Positions 1-8,208 of a DNA stretch of 64,000 nucleotides are shown here, piece after piece. The DNA lies in NCBI RefSeq assembly GCF_036689815.1, contig NZ_JBAHUR010000005.1:171501-235500 (forward strand), in the 5' to 3' direction. Each line of letters starts with the position of its first letter. Positions within the stretch are counted from its first letter, which is position 1. The DNA comes from Magnetovibrio sp. PR-2. GTDB lineage: Bacteria > Pseudomonadota > Alphaproteobacteria > Rhodospirillales > Magnetovibrionaceae. A program made the translations under genes and the position numbers. The notes under the pieces are model-generated. The model saw nothing but the letters and a program-made list of their open reading frames with translations, was not told the DNA's origin and searched no databases.

Positions 1-818
1 TTGTGATTGTTTTCGGTGCGCTGGCCTAAGTTGGCTTGGGTTTGTTGCGTGCCAGCACCGTTGTTGTCTTTCTTTTGACCGGCCAAGTTTGCCAGGTCTA
101 CATCGCCAGCATCTTCACCGCCGTCGGTTTTTGCCATGCCAGCATTGGGATTGGCGACCGCTTCGCGAACCTTGTCGCCACTTTGAGCTGCAGCGGCTTG
201 CGTTTCAGCACCTTTGTTTTGGCCGTTTTTGTTGACCATATCGACCACACCGGCCAAAGCGGCTTCGTTTTGGCCTTCACTGGCTTGTTGCACGGTGGCA
301 TCTGCGGCGGCGTCAGCAGTATCGGCGGCTTCACCGTCGGAACCGGATTGGGCCTGGTCGTTTTGGCCGTCATCGCTAGAGGCTTGTTGATCGCCAGACT
401 GGTCTTGACCTTGTTCTGGGGCGTCGTTGCCTTGATCGTTTTGAGAGACTTCGCCGCGATCATCGTTGTGTTTCATGGTATCACGAGGCGCGTCATCTTT
501 ATGATCAACCGGACGGGCATAATCGTCGGAATTATCTTGGGCGGGTTCTGCGCGATCACGCACCGGGGCATCGTCGCGGGCCGCTACGTCGGTGTTCTGC
601 GGTTCAGACTTTTGCTCAGGCGCGATGTCTTGTTTGATGTTGACGCCACCGGTCAGATTCGACTGGTTGGAACCGTCAACAACGCCTTGCCCAGACATTT
701 TCATGCGTTCGGCGACGGCGGCCGAGAAGTTCCCCATGAGAGCTTCGGCGGTGCTTTTGGTTTTTGTCGATGCGTTCGCATCATTGATCGTCTTGGCTTT
801 AACAGAAGAAACGTCCAT
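1..818 (-). CDS. fliK: FliK-like flagellar hook-length control protein, N-terminal part (runs off left edge)
   Basis: Open reading frame on the minus strand with no stop before the window edge; about 272 residues are visible. The protein begins MDVSSVKAKTINDANAS and is very rich in Gln, Asp, Ala, Asn and Gly with no hydrophobic segment. This is typical of the exported, disordered N-terminal part of FliK; the diagnostic C-terminal hook domain would lie outside the window. Start at 818 is preferred over an in-frame ATG at 848: a GAGGG ribosome site sits 7 bases upstream of 818, and the sigma-54 promoter at 866-881 would put the transcript start near 856, only a few bases from 848. Identity rests on composition, promoter type and flagellar context, so another secreted flagellar protein is possible. 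Confidence 0.5.
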   Translation of the reverse strand, partial: MDVSSVKAKTINDANASTKTKSTAEALMGNFSAAVAERMKMSGQGVVDGSNQSNLTGGVNIKQDIAPEQKSEPQNTDVAARDDAPVRDRAEPAQDNSDDYARPVDHKDDAPRDTMKHNDDRGEVSQNDQGNDAPEQGQDQSGDQQASSDDGQNDQAQSGSDGEAADTADAAADATVQQASEGQNEAALAGVVDMVNKNGQNKGAETQAAAAQSGDKVREAVANPNAGMAKTDGGEDAGDVDLANLAGQKKDNNGAGTQQTQANLGQRTENNH

Positions 819-865
819 TGGACCAACCCTCGTGACTTTGTGTTGCATTCATCCGCAACAACAGT

Positions 866-881
866 AGCAAGGGGTGTGCCA
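866..881 (-). promoter_or_regulatory. sigma-54 promoter for the FliK-like gene
   Basis: Read on the minus strand the site is TGGCACA CCCC TTGCT, with the -24 GG and -12 GC exactly 10 bases apart. It differs from the RpoN consensus only at the last weak position of each half. It lies about 50 bases upstream of the start chosen at 818. Confidence 0.75.
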
Positions 882-964
882 AGGCGTGGATTGTGTTTAG
901 TGTTTTGAAAATATTGGATAAAAATGAAACTAATTGGGGGCGGAACTAGGTCATTTTGGGTCCT

Positions 965-1001
965 GGCACTACTTTTTTCCGTTCTCGGGGCAAAAAGTGC
1001 C
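965..1001. repeat. imperfect inverted repeat in the divergent fliK/glycosyltransferase gap
   Basis: GGCACT (965-970) pairs with AGTGCC (996-1001), and the inner T-rich and A-rich arms extend the pairing. It lies in a 321-base divergent gap (819-1139) that also holds the sigma-54 promoter at 866-881. It could be an operator or a transcript-end hairpin. I see no other strong signal in the gap. Confidence 0.3.
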
Positions 1002-1139
1002 TAGTGAATGCGATATGGTACGGTGTTATAGGGGAAAGAATAAGTATTATAGTTGATTGACGTCTTTGGCCTTCATTAATCTTTTCCCTTCAAAACTTTC
1101 AAGGTTAAGACAATCGTCCGGCAACACATTAGGTGGGTG

Positions 1140-3086
1140 ATGACAGAAACGGAAGATATGGAATTTGCACGCCGGTTTGAGGCGCTGAAAGCAAGCTTGC
1201 GTGAAGCTGCGTTAAGCAGGGCAGTGCAAGATTGCCAGGACTTCATTGAAAGCTTCCCGGATAAAGGGGAGGGATACTTTTGTTTGGGGATTCTTTCGTA
1301 CCTGTCCCAACGTGAAGGCGACGCGCGCAAAATGCTTGAAAGGGCCCATGAGCTAGATCCCGAAGTGCGGGAATATGCCCTGATGTTGTCTGGCCTCTAT
1401 GCAACCGTCGGCCAGCTTCACGATGCGCTCTATTATTCCAAATTGGGGGTGTCTTATGAGGAAAGGGATGACCTCGCCTATCTCGCTCCGCCGGAATTGT
1501 TGAACTTCGTCGAAGCGACGGAAAACTCGTTACTGCATGTGAATTATGTGAATGCCCTTTTTGCTTATGATCAACATGATTATGCAAGGGTTATTGAGCA
1601 GTGCGAGCTTGATCTTGCGCGTCACGACAATTATGAACCTGCACAGATCCTGCTGGGCAAGGGCTATATCGGCCTTCAGTCATACGGTGCTGCGGCAGAG
1701 CTCTTTCAAAACATCATCGATCAAAATCCCAATTGTGACCTGAAGGTTTTACTCCTACAGGCCGAAGTGCTTTTTAATCTGGGTATGTTTGACAATGCCA
1801 AGCAATACATCGATTTGGCATTGAGCCGTGATGAGGCGGATATAGACGTGGCCTGTCGCTGCGTTTCGTTGTTGGCAAAGCATCCCGACAGCAGCGCGGC
1901 ATTGGCAAAATTGACCAACCAGATGAACGAAGACCATTTCTCTGGGGGGGAGCCTTATTACGAGCCAAGCCCAATGCCGGAAGGAAAGATCTTCATTGGA
2001 TTTCTTTCCGACAAGTTTTACGACTGTTTTGAAGGGCGTGCTCTTCATGAAGTGATCAAGCGGTTGGACCCGGAAAAATTCGTACCTTTTGGTTATATGC
2101 TCAATTTTAAACGCGATGCGCTGACCAGTTCATTTGAAAATATCATGACCGATTGTCGTGAGGCGACCGACATCAATGACAAAACGCTTTCTCTCATCCT
2201 GCGCAACGATGAAATCGATGTGCTGGTCGATATGTGCGGTTATGGTGAAAACCACAGGCTTCCTCTGCTCGCCCGCACACCGGTAAATGTTCAGGTCAAT
2301 TGGCTGTCGCCACCTTATGGTTTGAGAACGCCCGGCTGCGTCGGATCTTTTTGTTGCGCACCTTACAGTGGGCGGGATACGGGCAATGCAGACGATTTTG
2401 TTCTGCCATCTGTTCTGTTTTCAATGCCACTTCGTAAGTCCTTGCAAAGCAAAAACCAACTGACGCTTAAACAAGTCGGAAACTTGGTGTTTGGGGCCAA
2501 ATTGGATTTGGCGGCATTGGCTATGGGGGACGGCGCCCTGTTTGCCCAAATGCTTGCAAAAGTTCCGAATGCGACACTGAAGTTTGCAGCCGAAAATATA
2601 TCTGACCTTGAACTGTCGTTGCTCAACCAATATTTCGGACACGATGACATATCCGAACGTGTTTCGTTGTATACAGCCGAAGACGAACAAACGATTGATC
2701 GGTTCTATTCGTCCGTAGATGTCATGTTGGCGAGTGCAAATAGTCAGCCTGAAGATATCTCGACCCCATTGCAAATGAGCGTTCCTGTCATTATGCGTGA
2801 TCGTCAGAATGTGATGAGCAGCTATGCAGGTCTGGTCCTTTTGGCGGCAGAGCGTGAAGGCTGGCAAGTCACTTCGGATGAGGCGTTTATAGAGCTTGCC
2901 TCAACCTTTTCTGATTTTGACCATCTTGGAAAAGCACGCTTGGCTCTTAAGGACAATCTACTTTCGACGAAACTTTTTGATGCAAATACCAACGCCCTCG
3001 AATTCATGTACGCCGTACTGAACGCTTGCGATCGGGTGCAATCTTTGAAGCACGATAAAGAGGTAGGGGCTGACGATGCTAAATAA
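1140..3086 (+). CDS. TPR protein with SPINDLY/OGT-like (GT41) glycosyltransferase C-terminus
   Basis: The 648-residue protein has TPR-like helical pairs over about residues 1-265, then an alpha/beta region resembling the catalytic part of bacterial O-GlcNAc-transferase homologues. Segments such as DVLVDMCGYG, LLARTPVNVQVNWLSPP and MLAKVPNATLKF align by eye with GT41 conserved blocks. The usual Gly-His-Thr block reads Gly-Tyr-Gly, so activity may be altered. Family members add a sugar to Ser/Thr in the cytoplasm. A GTG at 1137 directly precedes the ATG at 1140; AGGTGG (1131-1136) is the closest ribosome site and is unusually near. The gene overlaps the downstream Maf gene by 11 bases, so the two are translationally coupled and probably both act on flagellin. 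Confidence 0.6.
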   Translation: MTETEDMEFARRFEALKASLREAALSRAVQDCQDFIESFPDKGEGYFCLGILSYLSQREGDARKMLERAHELDPEVREYALMLSGLYATVGQLHDALYYSKLGVSYEERDDLAYLAPPELLNFVEATENSLLHVNYVNALFAYDQHDYARVIEQCELDLARHDNYEPAQILLGKGYIGLQSYGAAAELFQNIIDQNPNCDLKVLLLQAEVLFNLGMFDNAKQYIDLALSRDEADIDVACRCVSLLAKHPDSSAALAKLTNQMNEDHFSGGEPYYEPSPMPEGKIFIGFLSDKFYDCFEGRALHEVIKRLDPEKFVPFGYMLNFKRDALTSSFENIMTDCREATDINDKTLSLILRNDEIDVLVDMCGYGENHRLPLLARTPVNVQVNWLSPPYGLRTPGCVGSFCCAPYSGRDTGNADDFVLPSVLFSMPLRKSLQSKNQLTLKQVGNLVFGAKLDLAALAMGDGALFAQMLAKVPNATLKFAAENISDLELSLLNQYFGHDDISERVSLYTAEDEQTIDRFYSSVDVMLASANSQPEDISTPLQMSVPVIMRDRQNVMSSYAGLVLLAAEREGWQVTSDEAFIELASTFSDFDHLGKARLALKDNLLSTKLFDANTNALEFMYAVLNACDRVQSLKHDKEVGADDAK

Positions 3087-5007
3087 CCAAGAGATGTTTG
3101 AGGCGAACTTAGCTTTCTTTGAAGAAGTCCAGCCCGCACTGTACGAGCTTCTTCGGGCTTACGAACCTCTTGGAGAGGTTATAGAAGATGACGGAGATGT
3201 CGACATTTTGTTCGACGGAACGCGGCTCTACAACACGGGGGCTCAGGCGTATGTGGAAAATCAACTGCGCAATTTTTGGGCTCAGCCCGAGCGCACAAAC
3301 ATTCAACCGATCTCTTCTGATAATGTCGACGCTGAAGGTCAAGAGGTTCTGTTCAATGTCCTGAAGTATGCAGAAAAACAAGAGATTACGTTTTCCACAC
3401 ACCGTGTGATTGACCAGACATACCACCTTCTGATTTTGGGGGTTGGTTTAGGCCTCCATATTCAAGAGTTACTGGATCGCGCAAAACCTAGAAACGTCGT
3501 GATTGTCGAACCCAATCTGGAGTTCCTCTACCAATCTCTCAAAACCTTCGACTGGGTCAAGTTCGGCTCTTATTTCCGGGAATCCGGGGCGTATTTTCAT
3601 TTTATCATTGATGGAAATGTCACACACGCGACGCAGGAAATGCGTTCGCTTTTCAGAAGCTATGGGCCTGTCAGTTTCGACGGATTGACCGTTTACCGCC
3701 ATTATGAAAACCCGTTTAACTCGGCTGTTGTGAAGTACATCGTTGAGCATGGCGACATGACGTATTCTGGTTTGGGGTTCTTCGAAGACGAACTGAATAT
3801 GATCGCCAATACGCACAAGAACTTGCGAACCGGCCAAGAACGCATGTTTTTTGCGAACTTATCGCCCAAGGACTTCCCGGTTTTTGTTGTGGGGTCCGGG
3901 CCGTCATTGGACTCGTCCATGGATGTCATTCGTGAGAACCAACACAAAGCGATCGTCATTTCTTGTGGGACAGCTTTGGCGCCTTTGTTGAGAGGCGGGG
4001 TGACACCGGACTTTCACGTGGAATTGGAACGCGGGGAATTGCAGGCAAAGATCCCCAGCTTAGTTTCCGGCGATTTCGATCTCTCCAAGATTTGTTTGGT
4101 TGCGTCCTCCACGGTTGTCGAAGAGGTCAAAGCCGTCTTCTCAAACCGTGTTTATTTCATGCGCCATATGTTGAGCTCGTACCCGATTTTTTCCGGCAAC
4201 TCTAGAAACTGTTTGCGCAACCCGTCACCAATGGTTGGTAACGCTGGCTGTAGTTTTGCCCAGGACACAGGTTTTCGAGAGTTTTATCTTTTCGGCATGG
4301 ACCTTGGGTTTCGAGATGAAGCCGCGCACCACTCCGACACTGCGGCCTACTGGGATCTCAACGGTCGGGATTTTAGAATGCTTTGGGATCGTTTTGCCCC
4401 AGGCAACTTCGGCGGGCGCATCATGAGTTCCTATGTTTTCCAGTGGTCTCGCGATTCGTTGGAAGCGTCTATGCAGGCGTCATCACAGGGCTATCAGTAT
4501 TATAACTGTAGTGACGGTACGCGGATCAAAGGTGCACTCCCTCTGTTGCCTGAGTTTGTGTCCCTGTCGGAACCCTCAGCGCCGAAGGCCGAATTCATTG
4601 AAAAATTGATCAACGGGTTCCCTGTATACACCCAAGACGTTTTCCGTCAGCACTGGGTGGATGGGGTGCTCCGCCAACAAATTCGCGATTTGGGCGAAAG
4701 CTTGGTCAATGCGATTGAAGACAATCCGGACTTAAGCAGTAAAAAGTATGTGTCCACACTCACGCGTATGGTCGATCCGTCGGGGTACGACGATTCGGCA
4801 AAGATGGTGCTGCGGGGCTCGTTGTATCATTTGCTGATTATCAGTGAATATTATCTCGACCGGGTTATCGACTCGGAAAAACGCGAAATGTTCAGCAATT
4901 ATTTGCGCGAACAGCTCATCAAGGGGATTCAAGACATGTGTCGGATTGCCGATGTTGAGTTCACACACTTAGAAGAGCACGGCACACTTAAGGACAAGGC
5001 GTCGTAA
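3076..5007 (+). CDS. maf: Maf-family (DUF115/MptE-like) flagellin glycosyltransferase
   Basis: A 643-residue cytoplasmic protein with the Maf signature. A Rossmann-like N-terminal part (LLILGVGLGLHIQELLDRA; near residue 120) is followed by the DUF115 core with FPVFVVGSGPSLDSSMDVI and ISCGTALAPLLRGGVTPD around residues 270-310. Maf proteins transfer nonulosonic acids such as pseudaminic or legionaminic acid onto Ser/Thr of flagellin before export. It lies immediately upstream of flagellin and on the same island as pse genes, which supports that role. Length is near the family norm. The start overlaps the end of the GT41-like gene. Confidence 0.85.
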   Translation: MLNNQEMFEANLAFFEEVQPALYELLRAYEPLGEVIEDDGDVDILFDGTRLYNTGAQAYVENQLRNFWAQPERTNIQPISSDNVDAEGQEVLFNVLKYAEKQEITFSTHRVIDQTYHLLILGVGLGLHIQELLDRAKPRNVVIVEPNLEFLYQSLKTFDWVKFGSYFRESGAYFHFIIDGNVTHATQEMRSLFRSYGPVSFDGLTVYRHYENPFNSAVVKYIVEHGDMTYSGLGFFEDELNMIANTHKNLRTGQERMFFANLSPKDFPVFVVGSGPSLDSSMDVIRENQHKAIVISCGTALAPLLRGGVTPDFHVELERGELQAKIPSLVSGDFDLSKICLVASSTVVEEVKAVFSNRVYFMRHMLSSYPIFSGNSRNCLRNPSPMVGNAGCSFAQDTGFREFYLFGMDLGFRDEAAHHSDTAAYWDLNGRDFRMLWDRFAPGNFGGRIMSSYVFQWSRDSLEASMQASSQGYQYYNCSDGTRIKGALPLLPEFVSLSEPSAPKAEFIEKLINGFPVYTQDVFRQHWVDGVLRQQIRDLGESLVNAIEDNPDLSSKKYVSTLTRMVDPSGYDDSAKMVLRGSLYHLLIISEYYLDRVIDSEKREMFSNYLREQLIKGIQDMCRIADVEFTHLEEHGTLKDKAS

Positions 5008-5122
5008 TTGGCATCTCTTTGATATTGTATGGATTTTTCAGCTGATGTGCGGTGTGGAGCAAGGCGATGAACTTTATTGTTGTATAGTTTGAGGGGATTT
5101 GCTAAATTAATTACGTTCGTTA

Positions 5123-5165
5123 TGAGTCAGAAAGACTCAGCGCGAGCTTCAGGAAGATATCCTGA
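5123..5165 (+). promoter_or_regulatory. two hairpins in the flagellin mRNA leader
   Basis: TGAGTC (5123-5128) pairs with GACTCA (5134-5139) around a 5-base loop. TCAGGA (5149-5154) pairs with TCCTGA (5160-5165) around a 5-base loop. Both lie between the Maf stop and the flagellin ribosome site AAGAGGA (5187-5193). In Caulobacter FlbT controls flagellin mRNA through its 5' leader, and flbT is in this window, so this is a plausible control region. No convincing sigma-54 or sigma-28 promoter was found in 5008-5202. Confidence 0.4.
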
Positions 5166-5202
5166 TTGTGACAAGTAACTCTAGAAAAGAGGATTTTTCG
5201 TT

Positions 5203-6384
5203 ATGGCTGACGTCACACTTTCTGCCGCAGTACGCGGTAGCCTTCTCTCGCTGCAAAGCACCACCGATCTTATCGAACGTACCCAAAGCCGTCTGTCGAC
5301 TGGCTTGAAGGTTTCGTCCGCTATTGATGATCCGGTCGCTTTCTTCCAAGCTAAAACACTGACTGACCGTGCGTCTGACTTCACCGAGAAGAAAGACAAC
5401 ATCGACCAAGGCATCAGCTCGCTGTCTGCTGCGGTTGACGGTATCGAAGCTGTTGAAAACTTGGTTAACCAGCTTAAAGGTATTGCGAACTCGATGAAAT
5501 CGGCAACTGGTACCCAGTTCACCGATTTGATCACACAGTTCAATGACTTGCGCTCCCAGATCGATTTGCTCACCACGGATTCTACGTACCAAGGTGTCAA
5601 CTTGATCAACGGTACGGGTCAAACCCTTTCGGTTGAATTCTCCGACAAATCGACTTCCAAATTGTCTGTGTCTTCTGTTGACGTTACGGCCAATGGTATG
5701 GACGTGAATAGCGCAACGAACATCACAGCCCTCGGCACGAACGTGCTGGCAGTGAACCACGCTGACTTTGTCTCCGCTACGACGTTGACGGGTGGCGATA
5801 CGGTTTCATTGACTTATGTCGGTCCAGATGTGACCGTCACGACGGCTGCGAACAAGACCATGACATATGGTACGGCTACTCTTACTCTTGCTATGAGTGC
5901 TGGCGGTTCCGCCACCTTGACGCAGGGTACGACGTATACGGTCACGATCCGTGCAACCACCGCTGCTGGTGGTGGCGCTGCTGCAGGTGTTGTCACCTCG
6001 ACAACGTTCTCTGCACAAATGTCTGGTGCCTCCGCTGGTGGTGCTGGTGCAACCGTGGCTGCTGGTACCGCTGGTAAAACGTATGTTGGTGAAAGCAACT
6101 CGACTTCCATCGATGCTGCGATCACGGATTTGAGCTCAGCTTTGACCACGCTGCGTACCGAAGCTTCTAGCTTGGGTAACAACGTTGCATTGCTGCAAAC
6201 CCGCCTTGAATTCACCGAAGCGTATGTGAGTACCTTGGACGAAGGTGGTTCTAAACTTACCTTGGCCGATATCAACGAAGAAGGTGCAAACCTTCTGGCC
6301 CTGCAAACCCGCCAACAATTGGGTATCCAATCCCTTTCGTTTGCTGGTCAGGCTGAACAATCCGTCTTGGGTCTGTTCCGTTAA
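5203..6384 (+). CDS. fliC: flagellin
   Basis: A 393-residue filament subunit. The N-terminal D0/D1 coiled-coil region has the flagellin pattern (RTQSRLSTGLKVSSAIDDPV, then the NLINGTG segment near residue 140). The C-terminal D0 helix carries LLALQTRQQLGIQSLSFA and ends VLGLFR. The central part (about residues 160-300) is almost entirely Thr, Ser, Ala, Gly and Val and offers many O-glycosylation sites. It is exported through the flagellar type III apparatus with no signal peptide. AAGAGGA lies 9 bases before the ATG. Upstream Maf and GT41-like genes and the neighbouring sugar clusters suggest it is the glycosylation target. Confidence 0.95.
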   Translation: MADVTLSAAVRGSLLSLQSTTDLIERTQSRLSTGLKVSSAIDDPVAFFQAKTLTDRASDFTEKKDNIDQGISSLSAAVDGIEAVENLVNQLKGIANSMKSATGTQFTDLITQFNDLRSQIDLLTTDSTYQGVNLINGTGQTLSVEFSDKSTSKLSVSSVDVTANGMDVNSATNITALGTNVLAVNHADFVSATTLTGGDTVSLTYVGPDVTVTTAANKTMTYGTATLTLAMSAGGSATLTQGTTYTVTIRATTAAGGGAAAGVVTSTTFSAQMSGASAGGAGATVAAGTAGKTYVGESNSTSIDAAITDLSSALTTLRTEASSLGNNVALLQTRLEFTEAYVSTLDEGGSKLTLADINEEGANLLALQTRQQLGIQSLSFAGQAEQSVLGLFR

Positions 6385-6415
6385 TCGCCAATCTAAGCGA
6401 GAACTAAACGAATGG

Positions 6416-6450
6416 AATACCCCCGCAACTTATGTTGCGGGGGTATTTCT
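6416..6450 (+). terminator. flagellin transcription terminator
   Basis: A perfect 14-bp stem (6416-6429 with 6434-6447) with a TTAT loop, followed by a short T-rich tail. It starts 31 bases after the flagellin stop. Confidence 0.9.
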
Positions 6451-6538
6451 TTGTGTGTTTAGGCATGTTTCTTTTGGTCTGGGCACACGTTTTTGGGGAT
6501 CCCTTCGTCGCGCATTTGCTCTGGTGGGAAGGGCGCCT

Positions 6539-6597
6539 CACCCTAAAAAGCACGGCAAAGTTTTTGTGAGCGCAAACCGAAGATGTCCTTTAGGGTG
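6539..6597 (+). repeat. inverted repeat in the non-coding stretch after flagellin
   Basis: CACCCTAAA (6539-6547) is the exact reverse complement of TTTAGGGTG (6589-6597), enclosing 41 bases. It lies in the 561-base gene-free stretch 6451-7011, upstream of the branched RNA candidate. No open reading frame here looks real. It could be the base of a second small structured transcript. Confidence 0.35.
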
Positions 6598-6747
6598 CGA
6601 AATAGGGTGGTGGGACGGCTGGAATGCCAGCAAATCCATGAGGGCTATTTTTTAGTATTTTTCTTCCAAGGATGTTGAAAATCATAGATTTTTCGTTCGC
6701 GACCCTGGTTGGCGTATGCTAATATGGATTCCAGTATTAATTGACTA

Positions 6748-6973
6748 GGACAGAATGTCTGCAGATGGTTTCATCTGCCTCTTTTCAAAGCCAATGGACT
6801 ATGCCTGTCGGCGTTTGAAAGGGGCTCGTCATCGAAAGTCGGCCGCACTGCGGTGCACGAACGCATCACGTGGCCGGATGGCCTATACCAAAGATGCATG
6901 AGAGACATTTGAATGACGTGAACCATGTTCACACGTTCAAGTGTTCGCGCGCTATCGAGCGACAATTCTGTCC
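6748..6973 (+). ncRNA. candidate branched structured leader RNA upstream of the sugar operon
   Basis: Pairing worked out by hand. The closing helix P1 joins 6748-6756 with 6965-6973 (9 perfect pairs) and continues 6757-6759 with 6961-6963 across one bulged A. Inside are P2, 6761-6767 with 6772-6778 (7 pairs, GTTT loop); P3, 6779-6792 with 6810-6824 (14 pairs, one bulged G, two G-U); P4, 6840-6844 with 6872-6876, enclosing GCAC/GTGC 6845-6848 with 6853-6856; and P5, 6905-6913 with 6936-6944, enclosing 6918-6923 with 6927-6932. The element ends 38 bases before the first operon start codon. It matches no RNA class I recognise. It may be a leader, riboswitch-like element or antitermination RNA, or a free sRNA. 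Confidence 0.55.
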
Positions 6974-7011
6974 CTGGTTGTAAGTGTCAGTGACGAGTGG
7001 AAACTTCGCGC

Positions 7012-7599
7012 ATGTCTCATATGCAGAACTACTTTCAACAGGTCAGCCAGATTGCTGAATCCATTGATCTAGCCACCATCGAACAGTTGGTCGATAAGCT
7101 TGTCGCGCTGCGCGCACGGGGTGGACGCCTGTTTGTCCTGGGTGTTGGCGGCAGCGCGGCGAACGCTTCGCATGCGGTGAATGATTTTCGCAAATTATGT
7201 GGGATTGAAACGTATGCTCCGACCGACAATGTGTCGGAGCTGACGGCCCGCACCAACGACGAAGGTTGGGAAACCGTTTTTGCCGGTTGGCTGAAGACCA
7301 GCCGCCTCAATGAGAACGATGGCGTATTTGTTTTTTCCGTCGGCGGTGGAAATGTCGAAAAAAATGTCAGCGTCAATTTGGTGAAAGCCTTGGACGTCGC
7401 TAAGGACGTCAGCGCAATGATTTTGGGCGTTGTCGGACGCGACGGCGGTTACGCCAAGCAATCGGGCGGCGATGGCGTTGTTGTCGTCCCGGTCGTGGAC
7501 GAAAGCCTGGTAACCCCTCATACCGAAGCGTTTCAAGCGGTCGTGTGGCATGGCTTGGTGTCTCACCCCAAATTACAAACGCAAGCGACCAAGTGGTAA
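7012..7599 (+). CDS. SIS-domain phosphosugar isomerase, GmhA-like
   Basis: A 195-residue single SIS domain. VLGVGGSAANASHAVNDF (near residue 45) matches the phosphate-binding loop of phosphoheptose isomerases, and SVGGGN corresponds to the second Ser/Gly loop. GmhA converts sedoheptulose 7-phosphate to D-glycero-D-manno-heptose 7-phosphate. A GmhB-like phosphatase and an HldE-like protein in the same operon support a heptose route. ATG at 7012 is preferred to the in-frame GTG at 6997. It is the first gene of the plus-strand sugar operon, 38 bases after the structured RNA candidate. The exact sugar phosphate is not provable from sequence. Confidence 0.75.
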   Translation: MSHMQNYFQQVSQIAESIDLATIEQLVDKLVALRARGGRLFVLGVGGSAANASHAVNDFRKLCGIETYAPTDNVSELTARTNDEGWETVFAGWLKTSRLNENDGVFVFSVGGGNVEKNVSVNLVKALDVAKDVSAMILGVVGRDGGYAKQSGGDGVVVVPVVDESLVTPHTEAFQAVVWHGLVSHPKLQTQATKW

Positions 7600-7614
7600 A
7601 GGAGCGTTGACAAA

Positions 7615-8208
7615 GTGCCTTTGAAAAGAGCCATATTCCTAGACCGGGACGGTGTGTTGAACCGTACAGACGTGCGGGACGCAAAGCCATACGCCCCAAC
7701 CCGTGTTGAGGATTTTGATATTCTTCCCGATGTGGCAGAGGCTTTGTCATCTTTCAAACGCGCAGGCTTTTTTCTGGTCGTTGTGACTAATCAGCCCGAT
7801 GTCGGTAACGGCAAGGTCGAAAGAGAGACTGTCGAAGCCATGCATCAAAGCCTCATGCGTGATTTGCCCATTGATGCTTTGAAAGTTTGCTACCACAAAC
7901 AATCTGAAGGCTGCCCGTGTCGCAAACCCGAACCCGGTATGTTGCTGGACGCGGCAGAGGAATACGGCATAGATGTTCCCAACAGCTTCATGATTGGGGA
8001 CCGGGCGGGCGACGTTTTGGCCGGTAAATCTGCAGGCTGTCGCACGGTGTTTATCGACTTGGGGTATCGCTCAAGCGAACAAACAACACAAGCCGATATC
8101 ATTACTAATTCTCTCCCAGAAGCGGCAGACAGAATTCTCGCCCTTTTGACCCAGGAAGCGCCAAAGAATCTGCGCGTGGGTGCTGTGGAGATACGAGAGG
8201 TACCATGA
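7615..8208 (+). CDS. gmhB: HAD phosphatase, GmhB-like (heptose bisphosphate phosphatase family)
   Basis: A 197-residue HAD hydrolase. It has the catalytic FLDRDGVLN motif at the N-terminus, VVTNQ as motif II, and MIGDRAGDVLAGKSAGC as motifs III/IV. The segment CYHKQSEGCPCRKPEPGM keeps the Cys/His zinc-loop pattern typical of GmhB. The family removes the C7 phosphate from heptose 1,7-bisphosphate. It starts with GTG and has an AAAGGAG ribosome site 11 bases upstream. Its end overlaps the transaldolase start by 4 bases. Confidence 0.8.
   Translation: MPLKRAIFLDRDGVLNRTDVRDAKPYAPTRVEDFDILPDVAEALSSFKRAGFFLVVVTNQPDVGNGKVERETVEAMHQSLMRDLPIDALKVCYHKQSEGCPCRKPEPGMLLDAAEEYGIDVPNSFMIGDRAGDVLAGKSAGCRTVFIDLGYRSSEQTTQADIITNSLPEAADRILALLTQEAPKNLRVGAVEIREVP

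Noticed and set aside
36-908. 290-codon plus-strand open frame at the left edge
   Set aside because: It is the mirror of the minus-strand FliK-like gene. That frame has the right composition, ribosome site and sigma-54 promoter, while the plus-strand protein has no recognisable pattern.
5009-5023. possible sigma-54 promoter upstream of flagellin (TGGCATC then TTGAT)
   Set aside because: Spacing is one base short and the essential GC at -12 is GA, so it was not called.
6771-6965. 64-codon minus-strand open frame in the non-coding stretch
   Set aside because: It lies wholly inside the paired RNA element, lacks a ribosome site and has no protein-like pattern.
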